Positions 21,045 to 31,897 of a stretch of DNA of 64,000 bases are shown here, in pieces. The notes beneath the pieces are model-generated. The model was not told where the DNA came from, did not search any database, and saw nothing but the letters and a program-made list of their open reading frames with translations. The position numbers were made by a program, and so were the translations under genes. The stretch's first letter is position 1. Every line of letters starts with the position of its first letter. The stretch is from positions 11,592,501 through 11,656,500 of the forward strand of contig NC_069367.1 of NCBI RefSeq assembly GCF_021730395.1. Reading direction: 5' to 3'. The stretch comes from Mercenaria mercenaria. Its lineage: Eukaryota; Mollusca; Bivalvia; Venerida; Veneridae.

Positions 21045-22663
21045 TAGCTCACCTGTCACAAAGTGACAAGGTGAGCTTTTGTGATCACGCAGTGTCCGTC
21101 GTCCGTCCGTCAGTCCGTGCGTGCGTGCGTCCGTAAACTTTTGCTTGTGACCACTCTAGAGGTCACATTTTTTGTGGGATCTTTATGAAAATTGGTCAGA
21201 ATGTTCATCTTGATGATATCTAGGCCAAGTTTAAAAGTTGGTCACGTGCCCTCAAAAACTAGGTCAGTAGGTCTAAAAATAGAAAAACCTTGTGACCTCT
21301 CTAGAGGCCATATATTTCACAAGATCTTCATGAAAATTGGTCAGAACGTTCACCTTGATGATATCTAGGTCAAGTTCGAAACTGGGTCATGTGCCTTCAA
21401 AAACTAGGTCAGTAGGTCAAATAATAGATAAACCTTTTGACCTCTCTAAAGGCCATATTTTTCATGGGATCTGTATGAAAGTTGGTCTGAATGTTCATCC
21501 TGATGATATCTAGGCCAAGTTTGAAACTGGGTCAAGTGCGGTCAAAAACTAGGTCAGTAGGTCTAAAAATAGAAAAACCTTGTGACCTTTCTGGAGGCCA
21601 TGTATTTCACAAGATCTTCATGAAAATTGGTCACAACGTTCACCTTGATGATGTCTAGGTCAAGTTCGAAACTGGGTCACGTGCCATCAAAAACTAGGTC
21701 AGCAGGTCAAATAATAGAAAAACCTTGTGACCTCTCTAGAGGCCATATTTTTCATGGGATCTGTATGAAAGTTGGTCTGAATGTTCATCTTGATGATATC
21801 TAGGTCAAGTCCGAAAGTGGGTCATGTGCCGTCAAAAACTAGGTCAGTAGTTCAAATAATAGAAAAACCTTGTGACCTCTCTTAAGGCCATATTTTTCAA
21901 TGGATCTTCATGAAAGTTGGTCTGAATGTTCATCTTGATGATATCTAGGTCAAGTTTGAAACAGGGTCATGTGCGGTCAAAAACTAGGTCAGTAGGTCTA
22001 AAAATAGAAAAACCTTGTGACCTCTATAGAGGCCATACTTTTGAATGGATCTCCATAAAAATTGGTCAGAATGTTCATCTTGATGATATCTAGGTCAAGT
22101 TCGAAAGTGGGTCACGTGCCATCAAAAAGTAGGTCAGTAGGTCAAATAATGAAAAAACCTTGTGACCTCTCTAGAGGCCATATTTTTCATGGGATCTGTA
22201 TGAAAGTTGGTCTGAGTGTTTATCTTGATGATATCTAGGTCAAGTTTGAAACTGGGTCAACTGCGTTCAAAAACTAGGTCAGTAGGTCTTGAAATAGAAA
22301 GACCTTGTGACCTCTCTAGAGGCCATACCCTTGAATGGATCTTCATGAATATTGGTCAGAATGTTCACCTTGATGATATCTAGGTCAAGTTTGAAACTGG
22401 GTCATGTGCCTTAAAAAACTAGGTCAATAGGTCAAATAATAGAAAAACCTTGTGACCTCTCTAGAGACCATATTTTTCAATGGATCTTCATGAAAATTGG
22501 TCAGAATTTTTATCTTGATAATATCTAGGTCAAGTTCAAAACTGGGTCACATGAGCTAAAAAACTAGGTCACTATGTCAAATAATAGAAAAAACGGCGTC
22601 ATACTCAAAACTGGATCATGTGGGAAGAGGTGAGCGATTCAGGACCATCATGGTCCTCTTGTT
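21045..22663 (+). mobile_element. Element D: tandem-repeat Helentron-like element
   Basis: It begins after a T run with a hairpin ('agctcacctgtcac' / 'gtgacaaggtgagct', 21046-21075). A GTCC/GTGC microsatellite follows at about 21090-21135, then about ten monomers of about 145 bp ('ttcatgaaaattggtcagaa', 'gatgatatctaggtcaagtt', 'aaaactaggtcagtaggtc'). It ends with hairpin aggaccat-c-atggtcct (22641-22657) followed directly by CTTGTT. No coding region, TIR or target duplication was seen. It lies in an intron of the DUF6589-type gene. Confidence 0.7.
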
Positions 22664-22914
22664 ATTTTTAAGTTTCGATGTTAAAGACGGTGAATGGTTG
22701 TTTATGGAACCAAGAAAAGAACTTGAGGTATATAGGTACATTATTGTGTGAATGTCTGCAGTAAATATCAGCCATGTAATGATTTTTTTGCTCAGTAACT
22801 TGACTGTACTGCTCCAGTTTGAATTGATTTTACACAAAATGGGGATGTTGCTTGGTTTGCATATAAGCCTGTCTTAAGGATGCTGATTACATTTCATCAA
22901 CCTATTACTAACAA
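22664..22914. other. Intron, nothing recognised
   Basis: Short intronic spacer between element D and the SINE. Confidence 0.4.
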
Positions 22915-23170
22915 GAATAGAGAACTCTGTGGCTGAGTGGTGACTTTGAATTTCCCTTACTGCTGTGGGTTTGAACCTGTCTTGTGGCATGAAATTCTTT
23001 CATGTGAGGAAGCTGTTCAATTGCCTTAAGTCGGTAGTTTACAGGATAAAATAAATTTTAGAGGGGCACCTAGGGTCTTCCTCCATTAGAGTCTTCCTTC
23101 ACCATAAAAAGCTGAACAGTCACCATGTGACCTAAATTATGTCAGTTTGATGTTAAAATGAACAAAACTT
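22915..23170 (+). mobile_element. tRNA-derived SINE of molluscan type
   Basis: The tRNA-like head has A box 'tggctgagtggt' (22931) and B box 'gggtttgaacctg' (22968). The body contains 'catgaaattctttcatgtga', 'aggggcacctagggtcttcc' and 'caccatgtgacctaaatt', ending 'gttaaaatgaacaaaac'. This body and tail match SINEs widespread in bivalves (V-SINE/CORE-like); the exact family is inferred. Confidence 0.75.
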
Positions 23171-23399
23171 TGTTTAGAGTAAAATAATCCTGAAACATCA
23201 ATGTTAAGTTCTGTTTGAAAAAAAGGTACAGAAGTCTAAACATTCCCAAACTAAAGATTAACGTATGTGACCGAGAAGGCAACAGAAGTACAAAAATTTT
23301 CATGGTCAAACTGGCAATTTTTATTTCATTCTTCAGAATGTAACTTTAATTAATTGGTATTTAGAGTTCTAATTATTGGTTTGTATTTTCCTGTTACAG

Positions 23400-23509
23400 C
23401 CAGTTGCCAGTGTTGGTGCAGAATACCTGCATAGAACAGCTTTAAAGCGATTAAGGCATTATCTTAGTATATCTGACGGAGAAAAAGCAAGCCTGATTGA
23501 TGTGCTTTT
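23400..23509 (+). pseudogene. DUF6589-type gene, exon cut off from its donor by element A
   Basis: After acceptor 'ttttcctgttacag' the frame reads 'PVASVGAEYLHRTALKRLRHYLSISDGEKASLIDVL', a basic helical segment found upstream of DUF6589-type regions. The exon runs directly into mobile element A at 23510. A plausible donor, AA|GTAATT (24846-24851), lies just after the element. With a four-T host run the ancestral exon would end in the phase needed by exon 29316 (x-GC-TCT, 'SSGTPRQF'). Translation now reads into repeat sequence and stops. I infer the insertion broke or rerouted this exon. Confidence 0.6.
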
Positions 23510-24508
23510 TATACGCCCGTTTGAAAAACGGGACGTATTATGGGAACGCCCCTGGCGGGCGGGCGGGTTGGCGGGCGGGCGGCGTCCACAGACCTTGTCC
23601 GGAGCATATCTTCTACATGCATGAAGGGATTTTGATGAAACTTGGCACAGTTGTTCACCATCATGAGACGGAGTGTCATGCGCAAGAACCAGGTCCCTAG
23701 GTCTAAGGTCAAGGTCACACTTAGAGGTCAAAGGTCAAATTCAAGAATGACTTTGTCCGGAGCATATCTTCTTCATGCATAGAGGGATTTTGATGAAAGT
23801 TGGCACAATTGTTCATCATCATGAGAAGGAGTGTCATGCGCAAGAACCAGGTCCCTAGGTCTAAGGTCAAGGTCACACTTAGAGGTCAAAGGATACAAGA
23901 ATGAAAACTTTGTCCGGAGCATTTCTTCTTCATGCATAGAGGGATTTTGATATAACTTGGCACAAATGTTCACCACCATGAGGCGGAGTGTCATGCGCAA
24001 GAACCAGGTCTCTAGGTCTAAGGTCAAGGTCACACTTAGAGGTCAAAGGATACAAGAATGAAAACCTTGTCCGGAGCATTTCTTCTTCATGCATAGAGGG
24101 ATTTTGATATAACTTGGCCAAATGTATACCACCACGAGACGTAGTGTCATGCGCAAGAACCAGGTCCCTTGGTCTAAGGTCAAGGTCACACTTAGAGGCC
24201 AAAGGTCAGATACAAGAATGACTTTGTCCGAAGCATTTCTTCTTCATGCATGGAGGGATTTTGATGTAACTTGATACAATTATACACCATCATGAGACGA
24301 AGTGTCATGCGCAGTTCCCTTCTTTAGAATTACTTCCCTTTGTTGTTACTATAAATAGCTTATATTGTAACTTTTTCATTACTAGTCGTAGGGACAAATC
24401 GAGACCACTTTTCTGTAGTACAACATGCATGCTACATCCAATTTTGAGGTGTATTTTGACCAGTCTCTACCTGGTAAAGATTTTTGTGAGGACTTACAAT
24501 TTTTTTTT

Positions 24509-24555
<47 letters not shown>

Positions 24556-24845
24556 AACTTCCCTTAGTTGTTACATAAATAACTTATATTGTAACTTTTT
24601 TATAATTGACCGTAGGGAAAAACCAAGACCACTTTTCTGTGGTACAACATAGATGTTACTTTCCAATTTTAGGTGTATTTTAAGGTATCTCTACCTGGTA
24701 AGGAGTTTTTTTGTGGACTTCGAAAACAAAACACTTAGTTATTACTAAACAACCACAAAATTAAAATTCCATTTGCAAATACAGGTGCTAGAGTAAAGAA
24801 ATTTGCTGTGACGGGCGTATATTGTGACATTCTTGCACTCTTGTT
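23510..24845 (+). mobile_element. Element A: tandem-repeat Helentron-like element
   Basis: It starts in a T run with hairpin 'atacgcccgt..acgggacgtat' and a GC-rich (GGCGGGCG)n tract. About 3.5 monomers of about 155 bp follow ('gtccggagcatatcttcttc', 'ttcaccatcatgagacg', 'aaggtcaaggtcacactta'). Then come a unique part with a poly-T run (about 24501-24549) and a 3' end 'gacgggcgtatattgtgaca...cactCTTGTT'. It is non-coding. No target duplication; the T-run target is compatible with Helentron-type insertion. Confidence 0.7.
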
Positions 24846-26296
24846 AAGTAATTATTTTTGAGTTGGCTAAAGGCTGAAAGCCTTTTGACGAGTCCTTGCT
24901 ATCCAACGATTCTCTAAATGGACCAAATAACACAGTGAAGGGATGTAGTTCCATTAGATTTCTCAAACTTCAAACAGTTCACTGCATGAATGAAGTTAAG
25001 TTGTGTCAATTCCCTTTGCTATGACCAATATACGATGTAATCTGTCATATCTATGACTTGTAATTGTGCAATTCTCGAATGTAACTCATTAAGCATAAAT
25101 GTGCATTTTAAGAATTGCGCAGGCTTACAAAGCTTGGGTAACATCCAGCGAAAGACAAAAAATAGTTCCAGCAGGGCTCCAGATAAGATGCGTATTAGCG
25201 TAAATTACGTATAGAAATAATGCAAATACGCATGTCTAATAATTTCTAAGCGTATAAAAACGTATATAAAATTACAGAAACGCACACAATGCTTTTTTAA
25301 AAACAAAATCTGAATCGTCTGGATGCGTTAGGTAACATAGCCGATCAGCCTTAATTCTCCCACATTGAACGTAAACACGCAACTTTGCGTGGGTTGAATT
25401 TTGCAGTCAGTAAACGGATAAATTATCGGAAGAAGAAGCTCTTACTGGTTTGTTTAGTTACTACTGATATTAAAAATGATTTTAATTCTTATTTTTCGAG
25501 AAATAAACAAATCGGCAAAACATTAAATAATTGTATTTTCTTGTAGTTTTTGAAATCGAAAGTAGATCGTCTATGTTTGGCGAAACGAAACAACTTTTTT
25601 ATGAAAAGATTTAAATAAGAGGTAATTTAACCATAAACTTCAATGTCAGATACTGCCAATTGCTGCTAAATGTCTTTGTATCATCACAATTTGTAAAATA
25701 TATTGTTCAAACTGGAGAAAAGTGAAATCGTATCCGGATATAATATTTTGGGTAAATATCGAGCTGTGTTATGAAATTTTAAGAAAAAAACTAAAAACAA
25801 ACTGAAACTGGTAGACTATACTGTCAGTACATCAATCATTAGCCGACTCAGGCCATTCAGGCCTTTGATTATAACCTGCACGATACAAAGTATAAAGAGA
25901 GCTACCCTACTCTCCCCAGATTCTACACTATATTACAGATAAATCTGCTTATAGTATTTTCCAGTCATACAAGAATTTGTTTTCCTCTCTATAGTTCAAT
26001 GTAAGAATGCTTCATATATTATACCATGTATGAAGAGGTCTGGGTTCAAGTCCCAGTGGAGAGTATTTTACCATAAAGAAATGTGGACTGGACAAAACTA
26101 TAATTGTTCTTCCAAAAAAATAATTTACTAAAAAGTAATGTAACAATAGGGTCATGATGGCCCTATATCACTCACCAGAGTTGGTCTGGCTTACTGACCT
26201 AGATTTTTACTCCGCATGACCCAGTGTCGAATTTAACCAAGCTATCATAAAGACAAACATTCTTGTCTTAGTTAAGTTAACTTTATGGATTTATTT
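24846..26296. other. Intron, mostly unrecognised
   Basis: No supported coding region. A tRNA-like B box 'gggttcaagtccc' followed by 'gtattttacc' at about 26042-26072 suggests a SINE fragment related to the tRNA-like pieces at 50.1 and 56.9 kb. A small hairpin 'aggccattcaggcct' lies at about 25848. Confidence 0.4.
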
Positions 26297-26646
26297 ATCC
26301 CCCTGCCAAAGGCGAAGGGGATATTAGAAATGCTCTCCGTCCGTCCGTCCGTCCGTCCGTCCGCAACGATCTTTGTCCGGAGCATAACTCCAAAAGTACT
26401 GGCAGGATTTTCTTCAAACTTCATACACTGATAGATCACATTGGGAGGAAGTGCAGTGTGCAAGAACAATAACTCTACCTTGCCTATTTTTTGAGTTATT
26501 CTCCTTTTTCTTATTTTCTTAAAAAATTTTGTCAGGAGCATAACTTCAAAAGTACTGGAGGGATTTTCTTTAAACTTCATACACTGATAGAACACGTTGG
26601 GAGGAAGTGCAGTGTGCAAGAACAATAACTCTACCTTGCCATTTTT

Positions 26647-27678
26647 AGCTCATCTGATTTTTTGAAAAAAAATGATGAGTTATTGTCATCACTTGAGGGG
26701 TTGTCGGCGTCGGCATCGGTGTCGGCGTCTGCGTCGGCGTTGCCTGGTTAAGTTTTATGTTTAGGTCAGCTTTTCTCCTAAACTATCAAAGCTATTGCTT
26801 TGAAACTTGGGATACTTGTTCACCATCATAAGCTGACCCTGTATAGTAAGAAACATAACTCCATCTTGCTTTTTGCAAGATTTATGGCCCCTTTTGTACT
26901 TAGAAAATATCAGATTTCTTGGTTAAGTTTTATGTTTAGGTCAACTTTTCTCCTAAACTATCAAAGCTTTTGCTTTGAAACTTGGAATACTTGTTCACCA
27001 TCATAAGCAGACCCTGTACATCAAGAAACATAACTCCATCTTGCTTTTTGCAAGAATTATTGCCCCTTTTGGACTTAGAAAATCAGTTTTCTTGGTTAAT
27101 TTTTATGTTTAGGTCAGCTTTTATCCTAAACTATCAAAGCTATTCCTTTAAAACTTGCAACACTTGTTCACCATCATAAGCTGACCCTGTACAGCAAGAA
27201 ACATAACTCCATCCTGCTTTTTGCAAGATTTATGGCCCCTTTTGGACTTAGAAAATATCAGATTTCTTGGTTAAGTTTTATGTTTAGGTCAACTTTTTCT
27301 CTTAAACTATCAAAGCTATTGCTTTAAAACTTGCAACTCTTGTTCACCATCATAAGCTGACCCTGTACAGCAAGCAACATAACTCCATCCTGCTTTTTGC
27401 AATAATTATTGCCCCTTTTGGACTTAGAAAAATCATTTTCTTGGTTGAATATTATGTTTGTCAACTTTTCTCATAAACTATCAAAGCTATTGCTTTAAAA
27501 CTTGCAACAGTTTTTCACCATCATAAGTGGACACTGTACATCAAGAAACATAACTCTATCCTGCTTTTTGCAAGAGTGATGGCCCTTTTTAGACTTAGAA
27601 AATCATGGGTAGGACAATATTTCTATTATACAAAAAAAATCAGATGAGCGTCAGCACCCGCAAGGCGGTGCTCTTGTT
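26647..27678 (+). mobile_element. Element C: Helentron-like element nested in B
   Basis: It begins 'agctcatctga' after a T run, with 'gatgag' closing a 5' hairpin, then a (GGCGTC)n-like tract. About five monomers of about 170 bp follow ('ttaggtcagcttttctccta', 'cttgttcaccatcataagc', 'gaaacataactccatc'). It ends with hairpin agcacc...ggtgct (27653-27672) and CTTGTT. It splits a B monomer in its T run, with no target duplication. Confidence 0.7.
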
Positions 27679-27714
27679 TTTAGTTATTCCCCTTTATCAT
27701 ATTTTCTTAAAAGA

Positions 27715-28638
27715 TTCTGTCCGGAGCATATCTTCTTCATGCATGGAGGGATTTCGATATATCTTGGCATAAATGTTCACCACTACGAGGCGGAGTGTCA
27801 TGCGCAAGAACCAGATCCCTAGGTCTAAGGTCAAGGTCACACTTAGAGGTCAAAGGATACAAGAATGAAAACCTTGTCCAGAGCATTTCTTCTTCGTGCA
27901 AAGAGGGATTTCGATATAACTTGGCACAAATGTTCACCACCACGAGATGGAGTGTCATGCGCAAGATCCAGGTCCCTAGATCTAAGGTCAAGGTCACACT
28001 TAGAGGCCAAAGGTCAGATACAAGAATGACTTTGTCCGAAGCATTTCTTCTTCATGCATGGAGGGATTTTGATGTAACTTGGCACAATTATACACCATCA
28101 TGAGTCGAAGTGTCATGCGCAGTTCCTTCTTTAGAATTACTTCCCTTTGTTGTTACTTTAAATAGCTTTTATTGTAACTTTTTCATTACTAGTCATAGGG
28201 AAAAATCAAGACCACTTTTCTGTAGTACAACATGCATGCTACATCCAATTTTGAGGTGTATTTTGACCAATCTCTACCTGGTAATGATTTTTATGTGGAC
28301 TTACAATTTTTTAAAAAAAAATTTTTTTAGATTTTTAGAAGATTAACTTCCCTTAATTATTACTATTAATAACTTATATTGTAACATTTTTATAATTGAC
28401 CGTAGGGAAAAAACAAGACCACTTTTGTGTGGTACAACATAGATGTTACTTTCCAATTTTAGGTGTATTTTAAGGTATCTCTACCTGGTAAGGAGTTTTT
28501 TTGTGGACTTAGAAAAACAAAAGACTTACAATGATTACTAAACAACCACAAAATTAAAATTCCATTTGCAAATACAGCTGCTAGAGTAAAGAAATTTGCT
28601 GTGACGGGCGTATATTGTGACATTCTGGCACTCTTGTT
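27715..28638 (+). mobile_element. 3' part of a second element A copy
   Basis: This is closely similar to 23751-24845: monomers with 'gagcatatcttcttcatgca', the 'acttcccttagttgttac'-type unique region, and the terminus 'gacgggcgtatattgtgaca...ggcactCTTGTT'. Its 5' end is missing; B sequence passes into it at a shared 'tgtccggagcat' string. Confidence 0.7.
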
Positions 28639-28924
28639 CCCTGTTAGCTTTCCATTCCTTCTTTTTACAGTAGCCATATAGAAAAACATCATAGCTATAT
28701 ATATACTATTCATGAAAATTAATAAAATTTAGCAGTAAACCACCTCACCACTGACTTATTCTTTCTTCCACAACTTTAAAACCCCTGATGCGGACCACAA
28801 CTAAACGGTTCTTCAAAGCTTTCCCCAAAATTAATACTTTCAGACACTAACTTGTCAGGAACTTTAGCCTTCAATTATAATATGCACGGCGGGGGGATTA
28901 GCCATGTCTAACATGGCTCTTGTT

Positions 28925-29315
28925 TCAGACTTGAATTAGTTGTTTCTCATTATCACTCATATCATATGACACAAATGTCAACTCTCACACAATATTTCAT
29001 GAATAGTGGCCCTGTTTCACTCAGAATTTCGTTTTAAAATTTTTATGTACTTTCACTCTCAAGCATCGAAATAGTCAAAAGTACTGTCATCTCTGACACC
29101 TCTTGTTTAATAGTAATTTCATTGAGGTAATACAAGCTGACAAAGATTAGCAAAGAGAACTCGGATGTATACAAGGCATGGTTGATTTACTACACATCCT
29201 TACATCAGTAACACATTTGTATTGCTGGCATTTGTTGTATAGTTAGTTAAGACAGTTTGAATTGCTGTCATAAAAAAACATTCAGTTTCTAGTGACTTTT
29301 TTTATTAATCGTTAG
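28925..29315. other. Intron, nothing recognised
   Basis: Intron sequence before exon 29316. It has one further 'acctcttgttt' string at about 29098, but no complete element. Confidence 0.35.
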
Positions 29316-29703
29316 GCTCTGGTACTCCACGGCAATTTGCAAGAGCTCTGATGTCATCATCATTAGCAGAAGAAATAAAGGCTCTCCTGATTTTTGACAT
29401 AGAAATGGACGCACGGGAATGTTGCTCAAAAAGTAGTACCCCTGAGTCATAAGCAGTACAAAGATCTGAAAGAGTTCAAATGGTCAGATATTTTAAATGA
29501 GCTTGTAACAAGACAAGCCATATTGGCTGAAGTGCTGTTAGCAGTGGCTTTGCGTACTGGCAAAATTGGCTGTAGAAACCCTACAGAAGCCCTCTGTGGT
29601 AGCAACTGTCTATGGAATGCTAAACAAGCAGCGGTCTGGTCAGTTGAGTGCAGTTCAGAAGTTTATTACGGCCAGCCTTGCAAATGAGCAGACACATCAA
29701 AAG
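29316..29703 (+). pseudogene. DUF6589-type gene, frameshifted exon
   Basis: Acceptor 'tattaatcgttag', donor 'aag|GTATAC'. Three frames carry consecutive family-like segments: 'SGTPRQFARALMSSSLAEEI', then 'VVPLSHKQYKDLKEFKWSDI...LLAVALRTGKI', then 'LAVETLQKPSVVATVYGMLN...SLANEQTHQK'. The frame changes fall near A-rich runs at about 29425 and 29563. Two single-base shifts in one exon mean a pseudogene, unless they are homopolymer errors in the assembly. The last frame joins exon 30189 in phase (THQK-VYDRL). Confidence 0.65.
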
Positions 29704-30188
29704 GTATACCTGTTATCCATGTTGATCTTGTTTTTCTTTTGATATCTGGAATGCCATTACATATGAGCTGTGCCATGGGAAAACCAACATAGTGGGTGTG
29801 CGACCAGCATGGATCCAGACCAGCCTGCGCATCTGCATTTAAAGCATAAAAAGTGCAGTTTTGCATCTTTTTGCTAAAAAGTTGAAAAAAATATTCTCCA
29901 AGGCCATAAAAACATTTAGGGGCGGGCCAAAAATTTAGGGTAGGTCGGGATACCGGAAACAAACAATTTTTTTTTTTACGCCTAACCACAACTCTCAGTA
30001 TTGGAATAAAACTACACAGTTTTCAGAAATTTTTTCTTTTAAATGGACCACTTTTTGATAAATACTTAAATTAAGCATCTATTTGCATTGCATCATATTG
30101 AATAAGCTGCTTAATATGTATTGAAAAAAATGCTGATTTGACATATTTAATTCCACTGATTTTACTTACATTGTAATACATTTCACAG
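29704..30188. other. Intron with truncated MITE
   Basis: 29763-29835 is the left half of the palindromic MITE family seen at 19024-19255 ('tgagctgtgccatgggaaaa'). The rest is AT rich and includes the acceptor tract 'gtaatacatttcacag'. Confidence 0.55.
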
Positions 30189-30695
30189 GTGTATGATCGT
30201 CTGCAGAAAGTAGGTGTCAGTCTAAGCCATAATGGAATGCTACAGTTTATGACGGGTGTATCTGGCAGCTTTAATTCTGAGCTTATCGACAGTGTGAAGG
30301 ATGGGAAAAGATTTAGGATCATTGGTGATAATATCAACTTTCACATTGGTGTTGCACAGGCAAGAAAAAATGTTGATAAATCAGGACACATGGAACATTG
30401 GTTTGGATCAGCAGCAATAATTCAAAATGTGGAATTCCCAGCATTGTCAGATATTGCTCCCCAGCGTGATTTGCTCCAACTGCCATATAATACTTTTCTG
30501 CTGTCTAAGTCAGATTTGAACGAAGAAGTGTATTACATGTCATACCTTGCTGCGCAGATTATGGTGGAGCATTTTCCGTGGTTGCAGTTTGCTAAGGCTG
30601 CAATGAATGAAGTAGGGGACAAAATTCCTGGTATGAATGTGCGAAATAAAGTGATACATAAAATACATAGTACGACGGGAACCAGACTAAAATAG
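30189..30695 (+). pseudogene. DUF6589-type gene, last exon (DUF6589-like region)
   Basis: The exon is 168 codons, open from acceptor 'catttcacag' to a TAG stop. It encodes 'VYDRLQKVGVSLSHNGMLQF...RFRIIGDNINFHIGVAQARK...GHMEHWFGSAAIIQN...YNTFLLSKSDLNEEVYYMSY...GDKIPGM'. The 'IGDN(I/L)NF' and 'HMEHWF' strings match, from memory, uncharacterised DUF6589-containing proteins common in molluscs and cnidarians. The function is unknown; the family may be transposase-derived. The protein stops earlier than the family usually does, so the C-terminal half may lie outside this copy. This exon itself looks intact. Confidence 0.6.
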
Positions 30696-31002
30696 ATTTG
30701 AAACATCTTCAACCTCCATAAAGCGTCTACGAACATAGATTATACGATATTGATTGCTAGGATTGTAAACTCGATTCCTCGAAACTACATTTAGTTTGAC
30801 ATTGAAATTTTAATAAATTATACATGTCGAATGTTAAATATAGATAAGTTACTGCTGCTAAAATTAAATCTGTCGCTAAAGTACTGAAAACGTACTGAAT
30901 ATCATTGATTTTCAAATTTTTAAAAATGGCGGACTGAAAACTTCCATATTTGCGCAAATTGACTCAACAACGGCATAAATAAAGAGTGTTTCTGCCCAGT
31001 GG
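30696..31002. other. Intergenic, nothing recognised
   Basis: AT-rich spacer between the last DUF6589-type exon and the first LTR element. Confidence 0.4.
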
Positions 31003-31762
31003 CCTGTTTTCTACATCAGAAACTGTTAAGGTTTTAGTAAATAAACTAGATTAGAAACTTTAGTTCTCGTTCGTAGTGTTTTAAATGATAAGCATTTCCC
31101 AAGGGTAATTTTAGAAACTTTAATTGTTGGAGTTCAAAACAGAGACCAGAGTATCCCGTCCCAGCCAGTTCCAGTCAAGGTGAGCAGTCTGTGTTCCAGT
31201 CACGGCGAGCAGTCTTTAGTTGTCCAGTCACGGCGAGCAGTCTTTAGTCGTCCACTCATGGCGAGCAGTCTACAGTGTCCAGTCACGACGAGCAGTCTTT
31301 AACCTTCCAGTCACGGCGAGCAGTCTTCCAGTCACGGCGAGCAGATCACCGAGTTCCAGTCTCAGTTAGCAGCCTACAGCAGTCTGCAATAGTTCCAGTT
31401 CTATATAGTCCCAGTCATAACAGTTGGCAACCTATAGAGTGCCAGTCACGCTAACCAATCGTTTAGTTTCAGTCTACCTTTAGCAGACTGTTGAGTGTCC
31501 AGTCACCTCTACCCTACTCTAGTAAATCTCGAGGCCAAGTAATTAATAGTGCCAACACTATCAATATACAATACTTGATACAGGACCCACAGCACAGTTC
31601 AGTCCAGTCTAGTCCAGTTCAGTCCTATACTACACCCAAGGGCTACATTCTGTCAGCCTTTATCGGCATATGTGTTAGGCAGCGACTGACCACTGTCCTA
31701 GCATATAGGCTGTATAATAGTATCCAATCACTGAAGTGTCGTGCAAGGGCAGGAGCGTAACA
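31003..31762 (+). repeat. 5' LTR of element 1
   Basis: This matches 36546-36689 plus 42255-42855. It contains a tandem series of about 26-bp units 'ccagtcacggcgagcagtc' at about 31190-31345. It ends 'gagcgtaaca'; a primer-binding-site-like 'tggtggcagcggtg' follows. Confidence 0.8.
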
Positions 31763-31897
31763 TTATTTTGTGGTGGCAGCGGTGAGATCTACTGTTTTCC
31801 AGAGGTAGATCCAGAGATTCGAACCTGAACTTGAGGCTACCAATGACCAGGGATACTTAGTTGACAGACACTTGAAATTACATAAATAGCAGCAACT

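Larger units (their letters stand above)
26297..28924 (+). mobile_element. Element B: Helentron-like element with nested C and part of A
   Basis: The 5' hairpin 'atccccctgcc..ggcgaaggggat' (26297-26322) is followed by (CCGT)n at about 26337-26362. Two monomers with 'ggagcataactccaaaagta' and 'gcagtgtgcaagaacaataa' come next. The 3' end is hairpin agccatgt-cta-acatggct (28900-28918) plus CTTGTT. The interior is interrupted by complete element C and by the 3' part of an A-type element. Confidence 0.55.

Noticed and set aside
21040-22663. Tandem array D as a satellite only
   Set aside because: Defined hairpin ends, a microsatellite near the 5' end and the 3' hairpin+CTTGTT shared with C and B point to a mobile element rather than a plain satellite.
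23459-24202. Open frames with 'DLDLRPRDLVLAHDT' repeats on the minus strand
   Set aside because: They arise from element A monomers read in reverse, and the same peptide recurs wherever the monomer occurs.
26800-27179. Small proteins from open frames in element C
   Set aside because: The frames are repeats of the same about 170-bp monomer and resemble no protein.
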